Below, piece by piece: positions 15,363 through 24,959 of a stretch of DNA of 64,000 nt. The notes below the pieces were generated by a model. It saw only the letters and a program-made list of their open reading frames with translations, did not search any database and was not told the origin of the DNA. Position 1 is the stretch's first letter, and every line of letters begins with the position of its first letter. Both the position numbers and the translations under genes were made by a program. Source of the stretch: Candidatus Heimdallarchaeum endolithica. GTDB taxonomy: Archaea > Asgardarchaeota > Heimdallarchaeia > Heimdallarchaeales > Heimdallarchaeaceae. The DNA lies in the NCBI GenBank assembly GCA_021513715.1, contig CP084167.1:124001-188000 (forward strand). The letters are read 5' to 3'.

Positions 15363-16161
15363 TTGAACAGATGTTTCAAAATAAATACCTTTTTAGTTGA
15401 TCGTCTAGAGCAAAAAGAAAAAATCCGTAAAGAAATAATTTATTTGACCAGGTGTGATAATCTTCACGATAAAATACTAGCTGCAAAAAGTCTATGTAAA
15501 CTGCTTTTTGAAAACGTAATGAGTTTTATTGATGAAAATAAGAGAGGTTATGATGATCTTTTCTCTTACTTTGATGCTTTTGTCAATTTTGAGGAGTTCA
15601 TTTTTGCTTGTTAAATTATTAAGCACCTTTGCAAACACATATATTCGCTACTCAGACCGTGTTGATATTCCTATAATAACTATGAATTTGCCTTCTATTT
15701 TTGCAAAGTTAGAGATATTAAAAACAGTAGCCAATCACACTAGTAGTTATCGTATTCAAAACTTTAACGACTTTTCATCCTTACTTATACTAATCGATGA
15801 AATAGAAGAATTTTCAAGAATATCTCGTGCTAATCAATTTAGGCAATATGTAAACGAATTTTGTAGTTCATCAATTTTTTTCTCTGATAACTGTCTTACA
15901 ATCAATTTTATTTTTGATAATCCAAATATTCCAGATCTGAATCCAGAACTTGCATTTAAAGGTAAAGCGAATCGTTTTCTTGATCTGTTTGATATTTCAG
16001 AATTTCAAGAAGATTTATCTATCAATTTCATTGTAACTGATAAAATAAACACTCTAGGAAGAAATTATGAATTGATAATTGCTAAAAACAATTTTGAGAT
16101 TCTAATTGATAATGAAAAAAAAGAACCTTCAACATACCTAAAAACCTATGAAATAGTTTAA
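15363..16161 (+). pseudogene. Frameshifted HD-domain-like gene
   Basis: Two overlapping frames make one protein. The first (15363-15614) is helical and ends SYFDAFVNFEEFIFAC; the second, readable from about 15610, continues with LLSTFANTYIRYSDRVDIPI and runs to 16161. Near its middle, NHTSSYRI followed about ten residues later by LLILIDEIEEFSRISR resembles the last helices of HD-superfamily proteins, where HH/HT and a late Asp complete the metal site. The canonical HD pair should fall just at the frameshift and is not seen, so a segment may also be missing. Identification is tentative. Confidence 0.5.
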
Positions 16162-16186
16162 TAAAAAAACTCAAACACAGAAGTTA

Positions 16187-17296
16187 TTATATAAGAGGAA
16201 TAAATTTTGCTAAATTCAAAGTTGTTCTGATAACAATAACACTTATCTTCTTTATTTTCTTACCTTTACTGTTAACTTTTATGCTCAACTCTTTATCTCC
16301 TATAAATAATCCATCAGCTGTTTTTAGTTCTAAAATCATATAGTGCTTATCACTATTAGGGTGCCCTAACTTAAACTCTTTTTTAAAAATTTGTCCGTTA
16401 GGAGGAATAGAATAAATTGTGTTTTCATCTCTTTGAATACCAATATCAGTTTTTATGTTAATTATTATTGGAAGTGTATCATCACTTAAGTTCTTTAATG
16501 AAATTGTTGCTGATATTCCTTCTTTTTTAGAATATTTAGTTTCAATATCTCCAATTTGAAGGATTTTTTCTATTCTTTCTTTTTCCATAACCTTTTCTTG
16601 ATATTTTTTGAAGTATTCGTAAGATCTGCTTATTTCTTCACTGTAATCTTTTAGCGGTATTGGTAACTCTTCTAATTTAAGGTAGTTGCACTTCCATAAA
16701 ATTTTTCCTTTAAAATCATCTAGTTTTAGATCTTCTAGTTTTTTACATTTTCTTAAATCGCTTAAATCAATAGACAAAAATTTATTTCTGCTTAAAATTA
16801 GATTTTTTAAGGTTAGAGTAGCTAAAGGCTTTAGGTTAATTTCCTTCAATAGATTATCAGAAATATTGAAAGAGGATAAATTTTGGAAAACATCATCTAT
16901 TTTTAATTCAACAATTTTATTTGATTCAATGTTAATTTTTGACAGATTTTTCAGTTCTGTTAGTAAACTTAAATCAATTTTCTTAATCTTGTTGTAGGAA
17001 AGATCTATCTCTTCTAAATTTTTTAAATATTGTATTCCTACAAAATTGACCTCACTCATTTTATTATAAGATAAATCTAGTACTTTTAGGTTAGTACAAC
17101 CACTTAGTTCTCTAAATTTGATTTGTGACAAATTATTATGAGATAAATCGATCTGTTCTAACTCAGTGAATTCTGCCATTTGTGTAAATTTTATTGATGT
17201 GATATCTTTATTTGATAAGTTGATTATCTTTTGTTGCCTATTATACTCTGCTGTTTTTGTTTCTTCATTACTGTTTTTCCATTTCAGAGTTACCAT
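16187..17296 (-). CDS. Leucine-rich-repeat protein
   Basis: This is a 369-residue protein. About residues 20-210 hold seven or more LRR units of the form LxxIDLSxNxLxxIxF (for example LEQIDLSHNNLSQIKF and LKVLDLSYNKMSEVNF). A helical linker (210-245) follows, then a beta-rich domain (about 250-345) resembling an Ig-like or CARDB fold, and a basic, hydrophobic C-terminus. There is no signal peptide, so it probably acts inside the cell as a binding scaffold. LRR proteins of this kind are common in Asgard archaea. It lies alone between the HD-like relic and a decayed region. Confidence 0.75.
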   Translation of the reverse strand: MVTLKWKNSNEETKTAEYNRQQKIINLSNKDITSIKFTQMAEFTELEQIDLSHNNLSQIKFRELSGCTNLKVLDLSYNKMSEVNFVGIQYLKNLEEIDLSYNKIKKIDLSLLTELKNLSKINIESNKIVELKIDDVFQNLSSFNISDNLLKEINLKPLATLTLKNLILSRNKFLSIDLSDLRKCKKLEDLKLDDFKGKILWKCNYLKLEELPIPLKDYSEEISRSYEYFKKYQEKVMEKERIEKILQIGDIETKYSKKEGISATISLKNLSDDTLPIIINIKTDIGIQRDENTIYSIPPNGQIFKKEFKLGHPNSDKHYMILELKTADGLFIGDKELSIKVNSKGKKIKKISVIVIRTTLNLAKFIPLI

Positions 17297-17398
17297 TTCG
17301 TTTATTTCTCTTTTTATATCTTATATATTTTCTCGTTGAAATTATCAAAAAATGCAAATATTTGGCTTATTATAATTTTTATTTAGTAAAGTAATTAT

Positions 17399-17760
17399 TT
17401 AGAATCTTCTTTTCATTAAAGGATTATAATATAATGTATCTTCTGCTAGATTTTTAATTATTTTTCCATCCTCATCTTTTAGTATTAATGTTGTAGGTTT
17501 TGGCACATTTTAGCTGTGTAATCTTATCAAAAAGCACATATTGTTCTTTCTTCAGTTCAATCTATTATGAATAACGAAGATATTTGACATCTGAAAGACT
17601 TTTTTATATTCTTTTCTCCTATATCTGATGAAGCTTTCCTTTTGGTAGTTTAACAGATGTAACTATATTGTATTCTTCTTCAAGATTATCCTCTCTTATT
17701 GCTTCAATAGCTTTTTCTCAATAAAGATAAAAATTAACCAAATTTATTGATTATATTTCC
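17399..17760 (-). pseudogene. Remnant of an unidentified gene
   Basis: Two readable fragments survive on the minus strand in different frames. The upstream one gives KAIEAIREDNLEEEYNIVT; the downstream one gives KPTTLILKDEDGKIIKN and ends LYYNPLMKRRF at a TAA at 17399-17401. Stops and shifts lie between them. The composition is protein-like, but I cannot name the family. Confidence 0.4.
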
Positions 17761-17794
17761 ACCCTGTTAGATTTATAAATAATTTTTTTCAGTA

Positions 17795-18573
17795 GTGTCT
17801 AGTTTTCTTCCGACAAAAATATTTGTGGGGAATCTACTAGTAAGACTCTACTAGTAAGAGATAAATATTCAAAAACTATCTGCTCTTTTTAAGAGATCCA
17901 GTGTTCCCAAAAAGATAACAATAAAAGCTATTTTGGAATATATTGATTCAAAGAATGGTTTGAGGACAGTAGCATATCCCAAGCTCTGATGAGAACGAAC
18001 GAAATTATAATGGAGCTTAAAGAGCGTAAGGAAACCAGAAAGATGAGTAGAACCATATACCGCACTGATAGGATAAGTACAGCGCAGAATATAATGAAAC
18101 CAACGATAACTCTTAAGGGTAGCATTAAAACGTTCAATATTGGAGCTTAAACCACTTTTGACAACTAAGATTTTTTTACCTAGACGAAGTAAGACAGGAT
18201 ACCATACCCCTGCATCTGTAACGACAATACGAGGCTTAGAATCCCATACCAGCACTTGAACCAATAACGGAAACTTAGTAAACATTCAAGATTACTTTGT
18301 CCTTTAGTAATACTAAAACCCAGTAAAGTCTTGTTGTAAGGATGAATCTAACGCTAACCACAAATACATTGAGCCCTGAGAGGTTTTAATCTCTGTTTCA
18401 TCTACTACTATAATTTCTGGTATTCTCTCTCTCTCTGTTACAACTCTATGTAAACTTTTCCTAAAGAGCCTGAACTTCTTTACCCAATACCATAATGTTT
18501 GGTTCGTTAAACCATTCTTCCATCATCCACTTAGCTCCTTTTTACCTAGGAGGTGGTATCAAAACTAGACACT
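17795..18573 (-). mobile_element. IS element, copy 2 (IS6/IS240-like), about 780 bases
   Basis: The termini are TAGTGTCTAGTTTT at 17795-17808 and its exact complement at 18560-18573. The length and the encoded DDE transposase fit IS6/IS240-type elements. It is the most complete of four related copies in this window. Near the right end the block CCTCCTAGGTAAAAAGGAGC (minus strand) is shared with the left ends of copies 1 and 3. Confidence 0.82.
17869..18540 (-). pseudogene. DDE transposase of the IS, frameshifted
   Basis: The 3' part (17869-18285) reads continuously: IVVTDAGVWYPVLLRLGKK, GLSSNIERFNATLKSYRWF and LFKLHYNFVRSHQSLGY, the second Asp and final Glu regions of IS6-type transposases. 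Upstream, to about 18525, other frames give the N-terminus (MEEWFNEPNIMVLGKEV) and the first catalytic Asp in IPEIIVVDETEIKTS, with stops between. All three catalytic acidic residues can be seen, but the frame is broken, so it is inactive unless recoded. Confidence 0.78.
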
Positions 18574-18621
18574 ACAAAGATAATATACAGAAATTCTTAT
18601 TAGCTAACTTTTCAGTTTTCA

Positions 18622-19437
18622 ATGATGAATAGCAACAAAGAATTTATGGAAACAAATAAAAAGCGATGGAATGAACTTGTTGAGATACATTCAAAATCAA
18701 AAAGCTATGATTTGGAGGGTTTTCTAAAAGGAAAAAACTCTTTACACTCTGTTGAGCATGAATTACTGGGGGACATTAAAGGAAAAAAGATTCTTCATTT
18801 ACAATGTCATTTTGGAATGGACACTCTTTCTTTAGCTAGAATGGGAGCAGAAGTGACAGGAGTGGATTTTTCTGAAAAAGCTATTGATTTTGCTAAAAAG
18901 TTAAGCGAACAAATAAATGTTCGTGCTAAATTTGTGTGTGCGAATATTTATGATCCTGACAAACTTCTAAATGAAAAGTTTGATTTTGTTTTCACTACTT
19001 ATGGAGTTCTACCTTGGTTACCAGACATAAAAAAATGGGCTGAAGTAATTTCCAAATTCCTAAGAAAAGGTGGACAATTCCTAATTGTAGAATCACATCC
19101 TCTGTCTCATGTCTTTGATGATGAAAATGAAAAAGAACTAAAAATTAGATATAGTTACTTTTCAAAAGAAGCTATGGAATTTGATTCTGAATATACTTAT
19201 ACTGATTCTGATAAAAAAATAGAACATTTAAAAACATATGAATGGATGCACACAATTAGTGAAATCCTTAACTCTTTAATAGCTGAAGGGTTAAAAATTA
19301 AACTTTTTAATGAATATCCATTTAGTGAATTTAAACAATTTCCTTTTTTAGAACAGTATGAAGATGGATATTGGCACTTCAAAGATAAAAAAATTGATTT
19401 TCCTCTTTTATTTGCCTTAAAAGCAGTTAAAGAGTAA
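18622..19437 (+). CDS. Class I SAM-dependent methyltransferase
   Basis: This 271-residue enzyme has the methyltransferase motif I region KILHLQCHFGMDTLSLARMG, in which the usual glycines are partly replaced (H-x-Q-CHFG, a variant common in the UbiE/methyltransf_25-type cluster), then AEVTGVDFSEKAIDFA (motif II acidic residue) and FVFTTYGVLPWLPD (motif IV). A later FLRKGGQFLIVESHP matches the post-III strand. It should methylate a small molecule, but the substrate is not readable. It begins 48 bases after the IS copy 2 terminus and converges on a broken acyltransferase gene. Confidence 0.85.
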   Translation: MMNSNKEFMETNKKRWNELVEIHSKSKSYDLEGFLKGKNSLHSVEHELLGDIKGKKILHLQCHFGMDTLSLARMGAEVTGVDFSEKAIDFAKKLSEQINVRAKFVCANIYDPDKLLNEKFDFVFTTYGVLPWLPDIKKWAEVISKFLRKGGQFLIVESHPLSHVFDDENEKELKIRYSYFSKEAMEFDSEYTYTDSDKKIEHLKTYEWMHTISEILNSLIAEGLKIKLFNEYPFSEFKQFPFLEQYEDGYWHFKDKKIDFPLLFALKAVKE

Positions 19438-19510
19438 TCTTTTTCTCATTTTTTTAAAAGAAAAAAAGAATTAGGATCTGGAAAGTTCTTTATAATTTAA
19501 CCATTCCACA

Positions 19511-20175
19511 TTATTTTAGCATCTCTTTGAAGTTTAGTCTTGATATGAAAGGAGTAGCAACAAGAACAACTAAAGAAGCATAAATCATCAAGTTTCTTAC
19601 CGTTTTTTCTGCTCCTCCATTCTTGATCAAGAAAAATTGAATAATTGCATTAATAATCATACTCCATCCAATAATTTGAAGAGCTTCTACCATGAAGAAT
19701 CTGCGCCAGATAAAAGAGTAGGATTGTGGTTCTGTCCAAGTGTCTATTGAAAAAAGAGATTTTCCTGACCTAAAAACTCTTCCGAAATATCCATAATATC
19801 CAAAAGCTTCTGTCAATCTTCCAGCAATAAGAACGCCTATACCTGTAAGAACTTGCTTTGCTAAAACTTTTTCAGCATTACCACTTTTTCTAACTTTTTT
19901 TACAGAAGCTAAAGAATTAACTATTGAGGAAACTAAGAGGAAATATCCAGCCCAACCTCCAAAAAATCCGCAGAAAATAGCCCAAATTCCAAAAAGAAAG
20001 TTTGCTTCTTGAAATATTGTTCCAAATCTATCCAACTAAAGTCATAAATATGATTCCAGACATGTAAAAAAACCATCATCCAAATTGCAAGTCCTCTTTG
20101 AAAATCAAGAGAAGCTATTCTTCTAATTTTACTTTTTCCTTTATTTTCTATTCCTTCATTTTCTCTCATATTCAA
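19511..20175 (-). pseudogene. Truncated, frameshifted membrane acyltransferase-like gene (DUF1624/HGSNAT type)
   Basis: The N-terminal frame starts at 20175 with IRRIASLDFQRGLAIWMMVF, the signature of heparan-glucosaminide acetyltransferase-like membrane proteins, and runs to HIYDFSWID. There the frame must shift near 20035 to continue as RFGTIFQEANFLFGIWAIF and further membrane helices. The product then stops at 19511 after about 220 residues, whereas this family is usually around 350-400. One frameshift plus loss of the C-terminal half point to a pseudogene; a single sequencing error could account for the shift but not for the truncation. Confidence 0.7.
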
Positions 20176-20305
20176 AAAAATTTGCCTTTAAGAGTTATAG
20201 CTTAAAAAAAATTGACTATTATAAAAATATTTACGAGATTTGTCTAAAAATAAAGTGAATCATTTCCTAAACACTATTATGATTATTTAGTGCAAATTTC
20301 TTTTT

Positions 20306-21187
20306 TCACTTTTTCCTTAATTTGTTTAATTCCTCAAAAACTATCTCAGCGAAGACTTCATTGTGTGTATCAGCTTTTTCTTCAACTTTTATGAACTTGC
20401 TCCCAGGAATAAGATTTATTAGTTTTTGTACTTCTTCTTCATCGTGTTCAGGATCTTCTTTTGCACCAATTATTATCACTGGGGAATTAATCTTTTTTAG
20501 AGCTTCTTTATCTACTTCATATGGAGCTGCAAATGTTTTAGTTTTTCTCATCCATCTTTGTTGAGAAGGTTGTAGCAATCTTGCTAATGTATGCTTTCTT
20601 CTTCTTGCAGAATCTCTATCTTTTCTAAATTTCAAACCATAAAAGAAGAAAATCAGTGGTTTAATAAGAAGTACAATAAAATAGGGTATTCTTCCTATTA
20701 TATGCATATTTTTTCTTCTGTCAGCTGCTGTATATTTCATTTGAGGAGAAGCATGAAAAGATATCAGAGGATTAATGTTATGTTTTCCCATTGCTTCAAG
20801 CATTGCCACAGAAGCAATAGAAGAGCCTATGAAAACTGTATTTTCCATGTCATGTCCTATTATTTTACATTCTTCTAGAGCTAAAACAAAATCTTCAGCT
20901 AAAGTTTCTGTGTTATATATTACTTCATCTTTAGGAAAGCGTGAAAACTCTTTTTCTCTTGTTTCTATAAAATATATATCATGCTTTTCCCTGAGTTTTT
21001 CTATAGCTTTTTCCCAGATATATACATAAGAAATAAAACCAGAATAGAACACTAAGTTTAATGTATCTTTATCTTTCTTTTTTGCTTTAAAATAAAGAAT
21101 TCTTAACTTTGCTCCATTTTCTAGTTCTAAAGTCATTTTTTCTGCTTCTTCTTCAAGCCAGTACTCGCTTTTTGGCCGTCTTACCAT
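20306..21187 (-). CDS. Alpha/beta hydrolase
   Basis: This protein of about 293 residues has the alpha/beta-hydrolase order: an early strand LNLVFYSGF with the oxyanion region, a nucleophile elbow in TVFIGSSIASVAML (Ser of GSSIAS), a cap rich in basic and aromatic residues (GRIPYFIVLLIKPLIFFFYG), an acidic residue after VIIIGAKEDPEHDE, and a terminal His in ADTHNEVF. The substrate is probably an ester or lipid; the hydrophobic cap hints at membrane association. The frame opens with TTG at 21196, but ATG at 21187 (MVRRPKSEYW) is the likelier start. It is divergent from the sdhA relic. Confidence 0.78.
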   Translation of the reverse strand: MVRRPKSEYWLEEEAEKMTLELENGAKLRILYFKAKKKDKDTLNLVFYSGFISYVYIWEKAIEKLREKHDIYFIETREKEFSRFPKDEVIYNTETLAEDFVLALEECKIIGHDMENTVFIGSSIASVAMLEAMGKHNINPLISFHASPQMKYTAADRRKNMHIIGRIPYFIVLLIKPLIFFFYGLKFRKDRDSARRRKHTLARLLQPSQQRWMRKTKTFAAPYEVDKEALKKINSPVIIIGAKEDPEHDEEEVQKLINLIPGSKFIKVEEKADTHNEVFAEIVFEELNKLRKK

Positions 21188-21421
21188 ATTATTCAAATTT
21201 GAGAAAACGCATAATATTAATTAGTTTTTCTTTTTTCCAAAATTAGTTTAACAAATTTTTGTTTGAAACTTACACTTATATACGATTATTCAGTAATTTT
21301 TTTTTGTGAAAGTGACTAATTGTTTTCTTTATTCTCCTTTACTTTATTATTCAATTTTCAAACAACATTCCCTTTTCAAGTTAGTCACTCAATTAAATTA
21401 ATAACACTAAAGATGTGTAAA

Positions 21422-22030
21422 ATGAAAATAAAAGAATTTAATGCAGTTATTGTTGGGGGAGGAATAAGTGGATTGCGAGCAGCTTTAGAGCTTTCTTCTC
21501 AATGGAATGTTGCTCTTATTAGCAAAGTTTTTCCTGTTCGTAGCCACTCTGATGCAGCGCAAGGAGGAATTAATGCTGCTTTGAAGAATACTCTGGAAGG
21601 AAAAGATGATACTCCTGAGAGACATGCTTACGATACAGTTAAAGGTTCAGATTATCTTGCAGATTAAGATGCTGTCTTATTTATGTGTGAAGAAGCTCCT
21701 ATGATAGTTTTAGAATTCGAAAGTATGGGAGCACCTTGTTCTAGATTGGATTCTGGATTAATAGCTCAAAGACCTTTAGGCGGAGCAGGTTTTCCTCGTA
21801 CTTGTTATACTGGAGATAGAACAGGTAATGATCCTATCCCAGTTCAACCAAGTCAGCATTATAGTATGGGAGGAATAGCTTCTAAACAAGATGCTGACTT
21901 TTGTGAAACACCTTTACTTGGTTTGTGGGCTGTAGGAGAAACTTCTTGTATTTCTGTACATGAGAAGTATTCAAAGATAACTTTCAAAGCTCTAGAAAAG
22001 GAAAAACTATTGAAAAGTAATAAGAGAAAT
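21422..22030 (+). pseudogene. sdhA: Remnant of succinate dehydrogenase/fumarate reductase flavoprotein gene
   Basis: The N-terminus is excellent: [18 protein letters not shown] (FAD-binding GxGxxG) and [19 protein letters not shown] with the FAD-linking His region. A TAA interrupts at 21665, after GSDYLAD. The frame then continues CEEAPMIVLEFESMGAPCSR and PRTCYTGDRTGN, but jumps to DPIPVQPSQHYSMGG, so about 200 residues are deleted. It ends soon after LWAVGETSCISVH. No sdhB, sdhC or sdhD lies nearby. This is a decayed copy, and the host either has another or has lost the enzyme. Confidence 0.9.
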
Positions 22031-22215
22031 GTATCCAGAAACAGAAGCAGAAAGACTAATTCGAATATTAAAAAAAGATTAGTATGGACAAAACTAGTTA
22101 GTACCTTATACTATTTTTGTGTATTAAAAAAGTTTGAACAATGTTTGAATAGAAACGGTATCGTTTTATATATAAACGAGAATTTAGTTACAAAAACTTA
22201 CTAGGGATTCTTTGA

Positions 22216-22623
22216 ATGATACTAATTGATGATTTAGAAAGACTAGAAATGGAAAAAATCTTTAAAGAAAAACAAGTTCTCTTAGCTTTAGTATTTGGTT
22301 CAGTGGCTAGAGGAGACAATAGTACTATAAGTGACATTGATATAGGTTTATTTTTTTCTCCTAATACAACCAAAAAAGAACGTTTTGACAATATTCTAAT
22401 TATCTCTAGTAAAATACAACGAATATTGAAGAAAAATGAAATAGATATAGTCGCAATAAACGATGCACCATCTAGACTAAAGTTTAAGATAATGACAGAG
22501 GGTAAAATTATTTATTGTGAGGATATGGAATTGTTTTACAACTTGAAAGAAAAAGCAATGCTTGAGTATTTCGATTTTCAATATGTAGAACAGCAAATAA
22601 TAAAAGATTATCTGGCAGAGTGA
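22216..22623 (+). CDS. mntA: MNT-type nucleotidyltransferase antitoxin (MntA)
   Basis: This 135-residue protein is a minimal nucleotidyltransferase. It carries the exact GS-x10-DxD motif (G28-S29 and D40-I-D42) and a third acidic residue in IDIVAIND. In the HepT/MntA module, MntA neutralises the HEPN RNase by adding AMP groups to a tyrosine next to its active site. The gene overlaps the HEPN gene by four bases (GTGA), as is usual for the pair. It follows the sdhA relic and precedes the PAQR gene, in a region full of mobile-element debris, where toxin-antitoxin modules often persist. Confidence 0.9.
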   Translation: MILIDDLERLEMEKIFKEKQVLLALVFGSVARGDNSTISDIDIGLFFSPNTTKKERFDNILIISSKIQRILKKNEIDIVAINDAPSRLKFKIMTEGKIIYCEDMELFYNLKEKAMLEYFDFQYVEQQIIKDYLAE

Positions 22624-23063
22624 AGAAGTTGAACGTTGATATAGAGGAAACTATCGACAAGTTAAAATTTATTGAACAATTAAGAAATGAACTATTTGAG
22701 GAATTACAACAAGAAAAAATTTCTAATTCATTAAGAAGTCAGCTAATTATTGAACGTGCTGTCCAACTCATTATCCAAACAATATTAGATATTGGAGCAC
22801 ATATTATCTCAAGAACAACAGACATTAGTCCAAAGTCTTATTCAGATATAATTCCTTTACTTGTAGAAAAAAAAATTATGTCTATTAAACTTGGGAATCA
22901 GCTCGAGAAAATAAGTGGGCTTCGTAATATTCTTGTTCACGACTATACTAAAATAGATGCGGAATTACTGAAAGATCATGCTTATTCAATTTTAACCGAT
23001 AGTAAACTGTTTATTGAAGAGATAAAACAGTTTATTAGAGAAAAGGAACAAACTAAAACATAA
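22620..23063 (+). CDS. hepT: HEPN-domain toxin (HepT)
   Basis: This 147-residue helical protein has the HEPN RNase motif R-x4-H-x-Y: RNILVHDY at about residues 102-109. The Arg and His form the ribonuclease site, and the Tyr is the known target of AMP addition by MntA in studied pairs. It starts with GTG inside the stop codon of mntA, so the two are translationally coupled. A metal-independent RNase toxin acting on cellular RNA is expected. Nothing suggests it is broken. Confidence 0.9.
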   Translation: MKKLNVDIEETIDKLKFIEQLRNELFEELQQEKISNSLRSQLIIERAVQLIIQTILDIGAHIISRTTDISPKSYSDIIPLLVEKKIMSIKLGNQLEKISGLRNILVHDYTKIDAELLKDHAYSILTDSKLFIEEIKQFIREKEQTKT

Positions 23064-23114
23064 TTCATTTTTTTGTTTGAAAATAATTAAATACAAGATA
23101 GAAAACCATTACTT

Positions 23115-23753
23115 ATGTTCTACAATAAACAAGAGGCCTTTAACGCTATTAGTCATGCATTAGGAGCTGTTTTAGCTATAATCGGCTCAGTTTTTCTTCT
23201 TATATATAGTTTTAATGATTTAAGAGTATTCTTTATTGCTCTTCTTTATTCTATTTGTATGTTAGCTATGTTTAGTGCTAGTGCCATATATCACTCCCAA
23301 AAGGGTGATAATTACGAGAAATTGTTGGCAAGAAAAATAGATCATGCTGCTATTTACCTAATGATTGCAGGTTCTTATACCATTATTTCTTATCTTTTCC
23401 TTCCTATGTTATACTATATCCCATTAATTGTTATTGAATGGATTGTAGCTATAGTAGGCATTTATCTCAAGTTGTCTAAAAAAATAAAGAAAAAAAGTAT
23501 ATGGGATACAACTATGTACATAATAATGGGTTGGTTAGCAGTCCTTGCTCTACCCTACCTGTTAAATAATCTAGGATTTGCTAGAAATATGCTTTTGTTT
23601 TTCGGAGGAATTGCTTACACTGTCGGTGCGATAATGAGCTATTACAAAAAACCTATTCTCATTCCTGGAGTAATTGAAGGACATGAATTTTTCCATATTT
23701 TCATTATAATAGGAGCAGCTTTGCATTATATCTTAATAGCTAGCGGAATTTAA
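23115..23753 (+). CDS. PAQR / hemolysin III family membrane protein
   Basis: This 212-residue protein has seven hydrophobic spans and the PAQR motifs: NKQEAFNAISHALGAVL at the start, SASAIYHS after the second span, DHAAIYLMIAGSYT, and a C-terminal GHEFFHIFIIIGAALHY. The conserved His and Asp residues form the zinc site of adiponectin-receptor-like ceramidases; the bacterial relatives (TrhA/YqfA) affect membrane lipid balance. A lipid-hydrolase or membrane-homeostasis role is inferred. It lies 51 bases downstream of hepT but probably has its own promoter. Confidence 0.9.
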   Translation: MFYNKQEAFNAISHALGAVLAIIGSVFLLIYSFNDLRVFFIALLYSICMLAMFSASAIYHSQKGDNYEKLLARKIDHAAIYLMIAGSYTIISYLFLPMLYYIPLIVIEWIVAIVGIYLKLSKKIKKKSIWDTTMYIIMGWLAVLALPYLLNNLGFARNMLLFFGGIAYTVGAIMSYYKKPILIPGVIEGHEFFHIFIIIGAALHYILIASGI

Positions 23754-24230
23754 TTTCTACTTTTTCTTCTTTAATACTCATCGCTAGGAAGTAAAGAAAT
23801 TAAATTTCAAAATATTACAACGTCCTACTTTAATTATTCAATCTTTTAATTTTCATTTTTCCACTTGAAGTGAAGGTCTTTCCACTCGAAACAAAGGGGG
23901 TAATAAATAAGAAAGAGGTTGTTACAAAAAGATATCTTATTAGATGAAAGATGGTAAATTGTAATAGAAAAAGTAAGTCTTAACATGTCGTTGAAAAGTT
24001 TTTTTTGTTATTTAATAAATCTTTTAGAAGTCTTGTAGCATTTATCAATGGATAATAGATCATCATTTTATATCCATTCTTTTCTTTATTGATTTTATTC
24101 ACAAAACAAAAAAAACAATTATAAAATAGTGTAATAATATTTTGAAAAAAAAACAAATTTGTATGTTTAAAAGCTTCTAAGTGCTGTTTTAATAAGTTAG
24201 TTTTTATACAAGTAACTCAAAAACTATTTT
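23754..24230. other. Intergenic region without a recognisable gene
   Basis: About 475 AT-rich bases. The only structure I see is a weak direct repeat near 23857-23895 (CCACTTGAAGTGAAGG and CCACTCGAAACAAAGG). No terminus of the local IS elements is present. Confidence 0.4.
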
Positions 24231-24573
24231 ATGCCAAAAAAAGACTTTGAATCAAAATACAAGTTTGAATGGAAGTTCATTAAAGAAGCAAAGAAAGAAT
24301 ATATTACTGTTTCTGATAATCAAGATATTTACAGTATATATTCTAAAAAGCATAACAACCCAAACAAAGCCACTTTTATTTTCATTCAAGGTTTTGGTTC
24401 TGAAAAAGAAACATGATAAATATCACAATTATCAAAATTCCAAGAAATTAGAAGAGATTATTCCAAACTGTAAAACATTAACTGTTCCAACATATGATTA
24501 CTTTCATATCAAACCTAGTGTATACGAATTTACACAAACAATGAAAAAAATTGTAGATGAATTCTCTATTTGA
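24231..24573 (+). pseudogene. Alpha/beta hydrolase relic with internal deletion
   Basis: The first frame gives a hydrolase N-terminus (YITVSDNQDIYSIYSKK then ATFIFIQGFGSEKE) and stops at 24416. A second frame continues with the C-terminus of such enzymes: KKLEEIIPNCKTLTVP, then a late His in YDYFHIKP and a closing helix EFTQTMKKIVDEF. The nucleophile elbow and cap, some 150 residues, are missing. A deletion together with a frameshift left a 343-base scar. Confidence 0.65.
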
Positions 24574-24599
24574 TTTTAAACACTTATTTTAGAATGAAA

Positions 24600-24920
24600 T
24601 TAATGTAGTTTATAATTACCACAAACCTTTTTTCTTATTTCTTTACATAAGACTTGTTTTTTTGTTTCATTGAGTGAAAATAATTTTTTTATAATTTTAT
24701 TTAACCCTAAAGTAAAGATATAAGATGTTTTTATTATGCTATCTTTAATCGCACCTTCCTCTCTTGTGACTAAAATCCCTTCTCGTTTAAGATTGCTAGT
24801 CATTCCAACCACAACAACATTTAATGATTCTTGAAAAAGAACCACTGCAGGCCTTTTTTTTGTCTCACTTCTATCTGTAAATTGAATTTCTGCTAAAATA
24901 ATATCTCCAAACTCTAACAC
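24600..24920 (-). CDS. PemK/MazF-family toxin
   Basis: This 106-residue protein follows the PemK/MazF pattern: FGDIILAEIQFTD at the start, KKRPAVVLFQ with the conserved Arg-Pro, then VVVVGMTSNLKR and a threonine/serine region (IIKTSYIFTL) typical of the RNA-binding face. Such toxins are sequence-specific mRNA endonucleases. The start is GTG at 24920, supported by a strong Shine-Dalgarno AGGAGG at 24930-24935. The gene is last in a three-gene unit, 39 bases after the putative antitoxin and behind a Clp-fold protease gene. Confidence 0.85.
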   Translation of the reverse strand: MLEFGDIILAEIQFTDRSETKKRPAVVLFQESLNVVVVGMTSNLKREGILVTREEGAIKDSIIKTSYIFTLGLNKIIKKLFSLNETKKQVLCKEIRKKVCGNYKLH

Positions 24921-24929
24921 ACTTCTGTT

Positions 24930-24935
24930 CCTCCT
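24930..24935 (-). promoter_or_regulatory. Strong ribosome binding site of the pemK-like gene
   Basis: AGGAGG on the minus strand lies nine bases before the GTG start. It is one of the clearest Shine-Dalgarno sites in a window where first genes look leaderless, consistent with an internal operon gene. Confidence 0.65.
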
Positions 24936-24959
24936 AACATGTGTTACCTTGTATATTTT

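Noticed and set aside
23754..24230. A possible tRNA or small RNA gene in the gap.
   Set aside because: No cloverleaf, box or strong hairpin was found; only a weak direct repeat.
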